A DNA stretch of 21,307 nt from Actinomycetes bacterium (GTDB taxonomy: Bacteria > Actinomycetota > Acidimicrobiia > Acidimicrobiales > RAAP-2): positions 1 to 21,307 of the forward strand of contig JAJYDR010000023.1 in assembly GCA_021777285.1 (NCBI GenBank), given 5' to 3'. A program made the position numbers and the translations under genes. The notes under the pieces were generated by a model. That model did not search any database, was not told where the DNA came from, and was given only the letters and a program-made list of their open reading frames with translations. This document shows positions 6,533 through 13,690 of this stretch, piece by piece; position 1 is the stretch's first letter; each line of letters opens with the position of its first letter.

Positions 6533-8260
6533 ATGAATGTCGTGACCACCAACGACCAGACCACTGCACGCTCGCCCCTGTTCGCCTTCGCCGATCGGTT
6601 GGTCGACGAACTCGCCGCGCGTGATCCACTCTTCGCGACGATGGCCGGCGTCGCCGGCTACGACGATCAACTCCCGGACTTCTCCGTGGAGCACCAGCAC
6701 GATGACGAGCGGATGCTGGGGGAGTCCCTGGCCGTCGTCGAGGCGATCGAGCCGATCGACGACGTCGACCGGATCGCCAAGGCTGTTATCGTCGAGCGAC
6801 TGTCGAGCGACCGCGCGTTGCTGCGCTCCGGTGAGGTGCGACGGACCTTCTCGGTCATCTCGTCACCATTGTCGGAGATCCGACAGGTCTTCGAACTCAT
6901 GGACGCGCAGTCGCCAGCCGACGCCGCGGTCATCGCGACACGGCTGAGCGCCGTCGCGGGATCACTCGCCAGTTGGCGTGGCTCGCTGGCGAACGCCACG
7001 AGCGAGCAACTGCCGTCGCGCCGTCACGTGCTCGGTGTCGCTGACCAGGCGCGCACGTACGCGGACGGTTCGTTCGCCGACGTGGCCCAGCGTGTCGCGA
7101 CCGAAACGGGTGTTGACCTCGCCGAATCCGGGTTGGGGGAGGCCGCCGCCGCGGCCGACCGCGCGTGCGGCGAACTCGCCACGTGGTTGCGATCGACGGT
7201 GGCCCCGCGTACGACCATGGAGGACGGGTGCGGTCGCGAGCGCTACGAGCCGTGGGCGCGCTACTTCACCGGCGCGGAGCTCGACCTCGAGGAACTCTAT
7301 CGATGGGGGTGGGAGGAGTCCCGTCGGATCCACGATCGGATGGTGGCACTGGCCGACTCGATGTATCCCGGGGTAGAGGGCCTGCGCGAGGTCTCGGTCC
7401 TGCTCGACCACGATCCGGAGCAACTCGTCGACGGTACGCAGACCCTGCTCGCTCGACTGCGCTCGTTCGTCGACGCCGCCGTCGATCGGCTCGATGGCGT
7501 GCACTTCGACATCGATCCGCGGGTGCGGTTCTGTGACGTACGACTCGCACCCGAAGGGTCGGCGTCGGCCGCGTATTACATCCCCGTGAGTGAGGACCTC
7601 TCGCGCCCGGGCACCACGTGGTACCCCACGATGGGTGCCACGTCGTTCGCGTGGTGGCGCTTCCCAGCGACCTGGTATCACGAGGCCGTACCCGGTCACC
7701 ACCTCCAGGCGGCGATCGCGATGTTGTCGGCCGACCGTCAGTCGCGGTTCCATCGTCTTCGCGGTTGGACGTCAGGGTACGGCGAGGGATGGGCGCTCTA
7801 CGCCGAGCGATTGATGGAGGAGCTCGATGGGTACGCGAGCCCGGCTGAGGAGTTCGGGTACCTCGCCGGACAGGCGTTGCGGGCGAACCGGATCGTCGTG
7901 GACGTCGGGTTGCACCTGGGACTAGACGCACCCGACGACCTCGGTGTGCTCGGGTCGCTTGGTGACTGCTCGTCGAGGCCGTGGACCGCCGAGATGGCGG
8001 TCGCACTCCTCGAGGAGTGGGCGATCGAAGAGCACGCCAGCGCGGTGTCCGAGGTCGACCGGTACCTCGGCATGCCGGGCCAGGCGATCTCGTACAAGGT
8101 CGGCCAACGACGCTGGCTCGAGGTGCGCGACGAGGCCCGTTCGCGACTCGGCGCACGTTTCGACCTCAAGGCGTTCCACCAGCAGGCGCTCGAACTCGGC
8201 CCCCTCGGGTTGGACCTGTTCGCCGCGGAGATGGCGGCGTGGTCGGCCGACGTACGGTAG
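6533..8260 (+). CDS. DUF885 family metallopeptidase-like protein
   Basis: About 575 residues, normal for the DUF885 family. The zinc-site signature HEAVPGHH is at about 383-390 and GEGWALYAERL at about 417-427 supplies the second glutamate. The C-terminal PGQAISYKVGQRRWLEVRDEA segment is also typical. There is no signal peptide, so it is probably cytoplasmic. Family members look like gluzincin peptidases, but few have a known substrate. The start is uncertain. ATG at 6533 has no good Shine-Dalgarno; GTG at 6542 has GACAAT exactly 7 nt upstream, the leaderless pattern seen elsewhere in this window. The reading frame is open further upstream (to 6416), but that part overlaps the preceding gene and looks non-protein. 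Only about 25 nt separate it from the oxidoreductase, so co-transcription is possible. Confidence 0.92.
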   Translation: MNVVTTNDQTTARSPLFAFADRLVDELAARDPLFATMAGVAGYDDQLPDFSVEHQHDDERMLGESLAVVEAIEPIDDVDRIAKAVIVERLSSDRALLRSGEVRRTFSVISSPLSEIRQVFELMDAQSPADAAVIATRLSAVAGSLASWRGSLANATSEQLPSRRHVLGVADQARTYADGSFADVAQRVATETGVDLAESGLGEAAAAADRACGELATWLRSTVAPRTTMEDGCGRERYEPWARYFTGAELDLEELYRWGWEESRRIHDRMVALADSMYPGVEGLREVSVLLDHDPEQLVDGTQTLLARLRSFVDAAVDRLDGVHFDIDPRVRFCDVRLAPEGSASAAYYIPVSEDLSRPGTTWYPTMGATSFAWWRFPATWYHEAVPGHHLQAAIAMLSADRQSRFHRLRGWTSGYGEGWALYAERLMEELDGYASPAEEFGYLAGQALRANRIVVDVGLHLGLDAPDDLGVLGSLGDCSSRPWTAEMAVALLEEWAIEEHASAVSEVDRYLGMPGQAISYKVGQRRWLEVRDEARSRLGARFDLKAFHQQALELGPLGLDLFAAEMAAWSADVR

Positions 8261-8327
8261 AAACGAAGCGGTCCCGGCCGAAGGTGTGGTGAAGTGCCCC
8301 GTCGGTGTCGACGCTCACCTCGACCGG

Positions 8328-8333
8328 TAGAAT
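8328..8333 (+). promoter_or_regulatory. putative -10 box (TAGAAT) ahead of the methyltransferase
   Basis: TAGAAT matches TANNNT and lies in the 185-nt gap between the DUF885 gene and the methyltransferase, about 112 nt before its ATG. No clear -35. It would give a leader of about 105 nt. Confidence 0.3.
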
Positions 8334-8445
8334 CGGTTCCTGGTCGGCGGGCGTCAGGGTGACGCCGGTTGCCAGGTCGTGAAGTCCCGTCGTCCTGGAA
8401 GACAACAGTCGTTGAAACCGATCGGCCCCCCGAAAAAGAGAGAAC

Positions 8446-9195
8446 ATGTCCAACGCGCCCAGAGAAACGAACCCCTCGTGGGGCAAGAAGCAGTCCACGC
8501 GCCTGTCGATCGCGACGCAACGGCGCACGTGGACCCGTCGGGCCGACACGTGGGACCGCCACAATGACGTCGGGATGACCAAGGTTGCCGCCAAGGCCAT
8601 CGAGGTTGCCGACGTCAAGCCCGGCATGGTCTGCATGGACCTCGGCTGTGGCGGTGGGCGCCTGGCGCTCGAACTCGCGCGGCGCGGCGCCACCGTTATC
8701 GGCGTCGACGTGAGTGCGGCGATGGTGGACCGGATGGTCGCCCAGGCCAAGGCCGAAGGACTCGACCACGTCTCGGGGATCGTCTCGCCGATCGAACACC
8801 TCGCCATCGATCCGTCGTCGCTGGACCTCGTGATCAGTAACTACGCACTGCACCACCTCCTGGACTCGGACAAGGCCAAGGTCGTCACCGCAGCCTTCGG
8901 CTGGCTGCGGCCCGGCGGCGTGCTGATCAACTCCGACATGATGCTCGGGCGCGGCGCCACGACCGAGGACCGCCAGGTCATCGCGAGCAAGATCAAGGTG
9001 ATGGCGAAGAAGGGGATCCCTGGCTACTGGCGGATCCTCAAGAACGCCGGTCGCTACATCTTCCGGCTCCGCGAGCGTCCGATCACGCCCGACGCCTGGA
9101 TGCGCCTCTACGAGGCCGCTGGCTTCGTGGACCTCACGAGCGTGAACGTCGTGGCCGAGGCCAACGTCGTCAAGGGCGTCAAGCCACGCGGCTGA
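8446..9195 (+). CDS. class I SAM-dependent methyltransferase
   Basis: A protein of 249 residues. The Rossmann-type motif I is VCMDLGCGGGRLALELA (about 62-78). GVDVSAAMVDRMV follows (acidic residue for the SAM ribose), then DLVISNYALHHLLD (motif IV region) and WLRPGGVLINSD. The N-terminal 35 residues are basic and lead into WTRRADTWDRHND. The C-terminal RPITPDAWMRLYEAAGFVDLTSVNVVAEANVV is the usual last strand pair. Substrate cannot be deduced. The ATG has AAAGAGAG a few nt upstream. The gene ends in a perfect 14-bp palindrome shared with the stop codon of the convergent hydrolase gene. Family assignment is firm, function is not. Confidence 0.9.
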   Translation: MSNAPRETNPSWGKKQSTRLSIATQRRTWTRRADTWDRHNDVGMTKVAAKAIEVADVKPGMVCMDLGCGGGRLALELARRGATVIGVDVSAAMVDRMVAQAKAEGLDHVSGIVSPIEHLAIDPSSLDLVISNYALHHLLDSDKAKVVTAAFGWLRPGGVLINSDMMLGRGATTEDRQVIASKIKVMAKKGIPGYWRILKNAGRYIFRLRERPITPDAWMRLYEAAGFVDLTSVNVVAEANVVKGVKPRG

Positions 9196-9202
9196 TCAGC
9201 CG
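9189..9202. repeat. 14-bp perfect palindrome spanning two abutting convergent stop codons
   Basis: CGGCTGATCAGCCG reads the same on both strands and contains TGA (9193-9195, methyltransferase) directly followed by TCA (9196-9198, the stop of the minus-strand hydrolase). It may be a minimal bidirectional end signal, or only reflect two Gly-stop ends meeting. Confidence 0.6.
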
Positions 9203-10278
9203 AGCGGCGCGTCGGGGCACGTCCCCGCGACGAGGGGAACCTTCGACGCGCTGGTGATCGTGGCGAGCCCCGGACGTGTGCCCGCCGCCCGCATCGCGGC
9301 GAGCGCGCCCGGTGCGTGTCGCAGATAGGCGTTGAAGAAGTCGATCGACGCCGCCGCCACTACGTTGCGCGCTGGCCCGGCGGGCACGTACGCGCTGAGG
9401 TGGGTCTGGCCGATCATCGCCAGGTAGTACTTGGGTGCGGGCGCCTCGTTGTAGAGCGTGACGCTGCAGGTGACGGGATTCATCGTTAGGTCGTTCGTGC
9501 CTTGGACGACGAGGAGGGGTGTCGAACCGGAGGTGAAGTACGTTCCGGGGAACCAGGACAGTTCGGCCCCCGAGAGGATCACTGCGGCGCCGATTCGCGC
9601 GTCGCGACAGCACGAGTTCGCCACCGCCGCGAGGCTCACGTCACCGCCGTCGGACTGGCCGACGACGCCGATCTCGTGGGTGTCCACCAGTCCGCCGAGG
9701 GCGTTGCCGGCCTGCGCGCTGTCCGCGATCAACGTGGTGATCAGGAAACTGAGGTCATGTGGGTGGTGGACGATGTCACTGCGGATGACGCCGCCGGTGG
9801 CGTTCGGTGACGTGTAGGGATACGCGGGATCGGCGACGACATAACCCGCGGCGCTCCACGCATCGAGCAGCCCGGCGTACGCCTCGGGTGAGATGTCGAA
9901 GCCCTGGGAGAAGATGAGCAGCGGGAAGGGACCGGCGTCGCGAAGCGGGACCAGGCCGAGGCGCGCCGTGCCGGGGGCACCGACGGCGGGGTAGCGCACG
10001 GTGACGGGGAAGGTCCTCGCACCCGTTGAACCACTGGCCGGTTCGCTCACCGTGAAGGTCACGGCCCCCACGGCGAAGGGTGCGTGAGGGGTCGTCGCTC
10101 GCGTGGTCGTCGTCGAGGAGGTCGCGGTGGTGGCGGTCGTCGAGGACGTGGTCGAGGTGGTTGGACCCTGACCCCGGGTCGTCGCGACGACGAGCAGGAC
10201 TATGAGGATCAGCGCGAGCACCGCGACGAATCGGCGCCGACGCACGTTGACCCGCCGGCCGTGTCGCGGTGGTGCCAT
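9196..10278 (-). CDS. membrane-anchored or secreted alpha/beta hydrolase (PAF-acetylhydrolase / dienelactone-hydrolase-like)
   Basis: A protein of 360 residues. The N-terminus has RRRRF followed by a hydrophobic helix at 17-33 (signal anchor), then a Thr/Ser-rich linker at about 40-63, then the catalytic domain. The nucleophile elbow is GQSDGG with Ser209; candidate acid is Asp263 in QGTNDL and candidate histidine is His293 in GQTHLS. FPLLIFSQGFDISPEAYAGLLDAWSAAGYVV in part gives the first core strands and oxyanion region. Cys223-224 and the Cys271/Cys354 pair are compatible with an exported domain. The general type includes cutinase/PETase-like and PAF-AH-like esterases; substrate unknown. 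I chose ATG at 10278: a TAGATT box ends 7 nt upstream, and a longer reading to 10485 would overlap the divergent GNAT gene. Confidence 0.87.
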   Translation of the reverse strand: MAPPRHGRRVNVRRRRFVAVLALILIVLLVVATTRGQGPTTSTTSSTTATTATSSTTTTRATTPHAPFAVGAVTFTVSEPASGSTGARTFPVTVRYPAVGAPGTARLGLVPLRDAGPFPLLIFSQGFDISPEAYAGLLDAWSAAGYVVADPAYPYTSPNATGGVIRSDIVHHPHDLSFLITTLIADSAQAGNALGGLVDTHEIGVVGQSDGGDVSLAAVANSCCRDARIGAAVILSGAELSWFPGTYFTSGSTPLLVVQGTNDLTMNPVTCSVTLYNEAPAPKYYLAMIGQTHLSAYVPAGPARNVVAAASIDFFNAYLRHAPGALAAMRAAGTRPGLATITSASKVPLVAGTCPDAPLG

Positions 10279-10285
10279 CGGGGTA

Positions 10286-10291
10286 AATCTA
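10286..10291 (-). promoter_or_regulatory. putative -10 box of a leaderless hydrolase transcript
   Basis: On the minus strand TAGATT fits TANNNT and ends exactly 7 nt before the ATG at 10278. There is no Shine-Dalgarno, so translation probably starts at the 5' end of the mRNA. Confidence 0.5.
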
Positions 10292-10335
10292 GCAGCGGGT
10301 CCGTCGTCGTATTCGGTGCCGCGTGCCTCGACGTA

Positions 10336-10353
10336 CAGTTGGATATTCCACTG
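10336..10353. promoter_or_regulatory. imperfect dyad, candidate operator in a divergent spacer
   Basis: CAGTTGGATATTCCACTG is a dyad (CAG-TGGA / TCCA-CTG around TAT) with one extra base in the left arm. It lies between the divergent hydrolase and GNAT genes. It is the clearest symmetric element in this 119-bp spacer. Confidence 0.25.
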
Positions 10354-10397
10354 CGACCACCCACCGCACTCGCCACGTTCGCTAACGGGTCCCACCC

Positions 10398-11048
10398 GTG
10401 GTGAGCGTGCGTGACCTCGCCGCCTCGGACATCGACGCGGCGGTGACGCTCCACCTCGTCGTGCTCGACATGGAGTTCCTCTCACGGTTCGGGCCCTCGT
10501 TCATGCGCACCTACTACCGGGCGTGGACGACGACGCCGGGATCGATGTCCTTCGTCGCGCTCGACGACGCCGGCGCGCTGCGTGGCGTTCTGCTCGGGGC
10601 GACCGACCCCGCGACGCACGTGCGCGCGATGGTCCGCGAGCACGGTTTCGCGCTCGCTCGGGCCATCGTCATCGCCGCCGCCGCGCGACCCCGGCTGGCG
10701 AAGGACCTCGTGGTAACCCGAGCTGGCCGTTACGCGCGAGGCGTGGGACGACTCCTCCTCGCGCGATTGCGACCTACCGCGGCTGCACCAAGCGCCGATG
10801 CGCCACGGATCGGGGAGGTGACCCACGTGCTGGTCGACTCGGCGTCCCAGGGCAGTGGCGTCGGACGGGCACTGATCGACGCGGCAATCGTCTTTGCGCG
10901 CAACGCGGGTGATGACGAACTGGTGCTCGTGACGCCGCCCGACATGGCGGCGAGGCATTTCTACGAGGCGCTCGGCTGGCGCAGCGACGGTGCTATGACC
11001 AGCCGAAGCGGCGAGCCTTTCCTGCGCTACCGCTACTCGCTCCGCTGA
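10398..11048 (+). CDS. GNAT-family N-acetyltransferase
   Basis: A protein of 216 residues. The acetyl-CoA binding motif A is HVLVDSASQGSGVGRALIDAA (about 143-163), described from V144 to A163, with the QGxGVGRAL pyrophosphate loop. The following strand ELVLVTPPDMAARHFYEALGWRSDG supplies motif B and the AA-FYE-LGW end typical of the fold. The N-terminal VRDLAASDIDAAVTLH is the standard first helix. An insert of about 40 residues rich in Ala/Arg (about 85-135) precedes motif A. Substrate unknown. GTG codons at 10398, 10401 and 10407 are all possible starts and none has a clear Shine-Dalgarno. Its stop is one base from that of the convergent GDSL hydrolase gene. Confidence 0.88.
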   Translation: MVSVRDLAASDIDAAVTLHLVVLDMEFLSRFGPSFMRTYYRAWTTTPGSMSFVALDDAGALRGVLLGATDPATHVRAMVREHGFALARAIVIAAAARPRLAKDLVVTRAGRYARGVGRLLLARLRPTAAAPSADAPRIGEVTHVLVDSASQGSGVGRALIDAAIVFARNAGDDELVLVTPPDMAARHFYEALGWRSDGAMTSRSGEPFLRYRYSLR

Positions 11049-11049
11049 G

Positions 11050-12774
11050 TCAGCGTCGCGGGTTGCGACGTCGCGGGTCCGGGCCGTTGCGAGGCTGGGA
11101 CGGTGGGGGCACGCGCGGGTAGGAAACGACGCGCATGGCCCGGCGCCGGTCACGACGCCGCTTCGCGACCCGACGGCGTGCGACGAGGGCGAGGACGCCG
11201 GCGATAACCACGAGCGCAGCCAGCAGCCAGATTGCCAGGGAACGGGCGCTGTGTAGGAGCGATGACGGGATTGTCGTGGTCGTGGGTGCCACCGTCGTGG
11301 TGGGTGCCACGGTCGTGGTTGTCGTTGGCACCGCTGACGCGAGGACGGCCGAGGCCACCTTGGCCGCGGCGCAGCCCGGCGTTGGCGTCGCGGTCAACAC
11401 TGGTGGGTTGAGCGCAGCTTCGGGCAGACCGAAGAGCTGGGTGGAGATGGCGTTGGCCATGGCGGTCTCGCCGGCTACGTTCGGGTGAAGGTGGTCGGGG
11501 TTGAAGTACGGCGCGAATGGTGTGTTCGGATTGCAGTCACCGTTGTAGACGTCCGCCATCACCGCGGCGAGGTTGATCACGCCGGTGAAACCAGTGCGGG
11601 CTGACAGGAGCCACGCATTCACGGCACTCATCACCGACTGCTCCGACGGGCCCCAGTACTCAGGCAGGTCGTGGTCCTGCTTCGTCGACGTCGCGCGCGG
11701 CAGCAGGGTGATGGCGTAGACGTTGAGGCCCCGAGCGCGGACCTGGGCCGCCACCGTGCGAAGGCCCGTCTCGATCGCAGCGGCGGTGCCGTAGGGCGGG
11801 ATTGGCCTGCCCGTCACGCCGCCCGCTCCGAACCAGATGTCGTTGGTGCCGAGCAGGACGACGACGTCCTTGACGCCCGGCCAGGCGAGCGCGTCGGTCG
11901 CGAGCCGCGTCACACCCGGCACGCCGCCGGAGTTCGTGGCGTAGGAGGTCCCCGGCGGGAAGACGGTCAAGGTGTTGCCGGCGATTCCCTCATTGACGAC
12001 TGACATCTGGTCGGTCGCGGGTAATCGGTCGATCCGCTGCTGGAGGGCGTTCACCCAACTGAAGCCATTGTTCTCGTAGCCGTATCCGTCGGTGATGGAG
12101 TCCCCGAAGGCCACGATGGCACCTTGGGCGGGCGAATTCGCGACCGCCACCCCGGAGAGCCAGCGCACGAAAGCGCCGGTCAGCTGGGGGTTGAAGCTCT
12201 GACTGGTCGGGTCGGTCGTGTGGTCGCCGACGCCGTTGCTCGTCGCCCACGTGTTGATGTTCCCGGTACAGCAGTAGTGCACGCTCACCGTCGCCCAGCC
12301 CGAGACGGCGATGGAGACGGCGATCTTCTCGTTGGCGTGCACGACCAGGGCGACGGGATTGCTCGTGACCTGTCCGTGCGCGGGTATCGTCACGGCTCGT
12401 TGTCCGTTGGCGAACGTGACTGGGACGAAGGAACCGGTGACGACGGTGGGCCCGCTCTGGTCGACGCCGACCGTGACGGCACCGAAGGTGGTCGGCGTGG
12501 CGCTCCAGAGGTTGGAGAAGGTCAACTCCACCGAACTCCCGGCGACCGCCACCGTCGCGGTGTCGCGCACCGTCGAGTTGTAGGTCGCGCCGAGGGCGAG
12601 GTCCATCGGTGACGTCCACGTCACCTGCCATCCCGGTGTCGCGCCGCTCGGCGTGGCGACGACGAGTGACGCGAGCAGGAATATGGCGCTCATCAGGAGT
12701 CCGAGTACCGTCGACGGTCCGAGTCGGCGTGAAAGTCGGCGATTGGCGGGCGTGCGCGCCACTACCTCCACCAC
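11050..12774 (-). CDS. secreted, membrane-anchored SGNH/GDSL hydrolase
   Basis: A protein of 574 residues. A signal segment at 20-45 ends near SGATPG. Residues 47-215 are beta-rich and precede the catalytic domain, as in carbohydrate-active SGNH enzymes. The SGNH domain has block I VAFGDSITDGYG (Ser226), block II VVNEGIAGN, block III LLGTNDI (Asn311) and block V NPDHLHPN (Asp427, His430). A Thr/Pro/Val linker follows at 483-503, then one transmembrane helix at about 512-531 and a strongly basic cytoplasmic tail (RRRVAKRRRDRRR). The enzyme would be held on the outer face of the membrane; family members are esterases or lipases on polysaccharides, lipids or other esters. Cys168/169, 414 and 468 may form disulfides. 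The GTG start at 12774 has no ideal Shine-Dalgarno; a GTG four codons further is also possible. Confidence 0.9.
   Translation of the reverse strand: MVEVVARTPANRRLSRRLGPSTVLGLLMSAIFLLASLVVATPSGATPGWQVTWTSPMDLALGATYNSTVRDTATVAVAGSSVELTFSNLWSATPTTFGAVTVGVDQSGPTVVTGSFVPVTFANGQRAVTIPAHGQVTSNPVALVVHANEKIAVSIAVSGWATVSVHYCCTGNINTWATSNGVGDHTTDPTSQSFNPQLTGAFVRWLSGVAVANSPAQGAIVAFGDSITDGYGYENNGFSWVNALQQRIDRLPATDQMSVVNEGIAGNTLTVFPPGTSYATNSGGVPGVTRLATDALAWPGVKDVVVLLGTNDIWFGAGGVTGRPIPPYGTAAAIETGLRTVAAQVRARGLNVYAITLLPRATSTKQDHDLPEYWGPSEQSVMSAVNAWLLSARTGFTGVINLAAVMADVYNGDCNPNTPFAPYFNPDHLHPNVAGETAMANAISTQLFGLPEAALNPPVLTATPTPGCAAAKVASAVLASAVPTTTTTVAPTTTVAPTTTTIPSSLLHSARSLAIWLLAALVVIAGVLALVARRRVAKRRRDRRRAMRVVSYPRVPPPSQPRNGPDPRRRNPRR
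11266..11328 (-). repeat. short degenerate tandem repeat encoding a Thr/Val/Ala/Pro linker
   Basis: Repeated GTCGTGG / GTGGGTGCCAC units encode TTTVAPTT-type repeats linking the SGNH domain to its membrane anchor. Such repeats are length-variable by slippage. Confidence 0.7.
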
Positions 12775-12858
12775 GCCCTACTCAGCGACAGTTGACGGCC
12801 CTGCGAGGGTCCACCCGCCAACCTGTCCGTCGCAGTTCGTCGCACGCATAGCTGTCCA

Positions 12859-12864
12859 AGCCTA
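12859..12864 (-). promoter_or_regulatory. possible -10 box (TAGGCT) upstream of the GDSL gene
   Basis: On the minus strand TAGGCT fits TANNNT and lies in the 146-nt gap before the GDSL gene. It is 9 nt ahead of an ATG at 12849 that opens a 23-codon frame ending in TAG 3 nt before the GDSL start. No clear -35 is visible. Confidence 0.22.
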
Positions 12865-12920
12865 CCGGCCATCGTCGGAGTGGACGAGTGACCCGCGTGC
12901 TCGACGGTCATCGTTGTTCA

Positions 12921-13466
12921 CTACTTGACGCGAGCCTCGTCGCAACGGCTGAGGATCGCCTCGACCGTGCCCGCTGGCGACAGGTCCGACGAGTCGAGCC
13001 AGAGTCCGCATCGAGGCGTGGTCTCCTCGAACATCGTGACGAGTGCGTCGACGTCCCAACCGTTGACGTATCCCGTCTTGGGACGGTCGCGTTCGCGACG
13101 AGCGACCACGTCGGACCGGGGGGCGAGCACGACGACGAAGAGTGGCGAGATGTCGAGCAGGTCGATGACCTCGGGTAGGGCCTCGCCAACGACAATGTCC
13201 TGGATGACCACAGTGAAGCCGTCACGCCAGTACTCGTTCGCGACCATCGCTGTGAGTCGTCTGCGCAGGTCGAGCTGGCGTTGGGCTTCGTGGCCGAGGC
13301 TTCGCCCGATGGGGTCTTGACCCGTCACGATCATCCTTCGAAACTCGTCCCCACGCACGTGGACCCCGCGATCGAAGCGACGGACGAGCAGGTCGGCGAT
13401 CGTTGACTTCCCAGAGGCCATCACGCCCGTGACCAGAACTCCGCCGCCGTCGAATGGATCCGTCAC
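12921..13466 (-). CDS. small P-loop kinase-like AAA-type NTPase
   Basis: About 181 residues. VLVTGVMASGKSTIADLL holds the Walker A GVMASGKST (14-22). HVRGDEFRRMI with Asp40/Glu41 is the usual acidic pair after strand 2 of small-molecule kinases. FTVVIQDIVV (84-93) is the Walker B-like strand, and ARRERDRPKTGY is an arginine-rich lid. The fold is like adenylylsulfate, gluconate or chloramphenicol phosphotransferase-type kinases, but nothing fixes the substrate. I chose GTG at 13466 because CAGAAT ends 6 nt before it and the sequence is protein-like only from here; the frame stays open upstream to 13664 but reads as noise. It is divergent from the SHOCT gene. Confidence 0.82.
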   Translation of the reverse strand: MTDPFDGGGVLVTGVMASGKSTIADLLVRRFDRGVHVRGDEFRRMIVTGQDPIGRSLGHEAQRQLDLRRRLTAMVANEYWRDGFTVVIQDIVVGEALPEVIDLLDISPLFVVVLAPRSDVVARRERDRPKTGYVNGWDVDALVTMFEETTPRCGLWLDSSDLSPAGTVEAILSRCDEARVK

Positions 13467-13472
13467 GGCCCA

Positions 13473-13478
13473 ATTCTG
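13473..13478 (-). promoter_or_regulatory. possible -10 box (CAGAAT) of a leaderless kinase transcript
   Basis: On the minus strand CAGAAT has A2 and T6 of TANNNT and ends 6 nt before the GTG at 13466, with no Shine-Dalgarno. Weaker than the TAGATT and TAGGGT cases. Confidence 0.3.
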
Positions 13479-13690
13479 CCGCGAGTGATCCCCGCTCTGG
13501 GTGCCGGAGGCGTGGACCGAGCGGTGCCGCACAACGAAGGACGGACCGTGACTCGTCCACTGGTACGAGAGCCGCTCTCGGCGCCTCGATTCGAAGAATC
13601 GTTTAAGAAGTGGGTCGCGTCGTGGACATGCGCCGCGACAATGGGTGTGTTTGTCGTTGGTCAACGAATAGAGAGAGGCGGGTTCGAACT

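Noticed and set aside
7266..8156. Long minus-strand frames opposite the DUF885 gene
   Set aside because: Arg/Pro-rich shadows of a GC-rich gene; the plus-strand frame carries the zinc motifs.
10278..10485. Longer start for the alpha/beta hydrolase (10485)
   Set aside because: It would overlap the divergent GNAT gene, and the extra residues are Arg-rich; the ATG at 10278 has a leaderless -10 box and leads directly into the basic/hydrophobic signal anchor.
11266..11328. Repeats that could suggest a CRISPR or VNTR locus
   Set aside because: They lie inside a gene and encode a Thr/Pro linker; there are no spacers.
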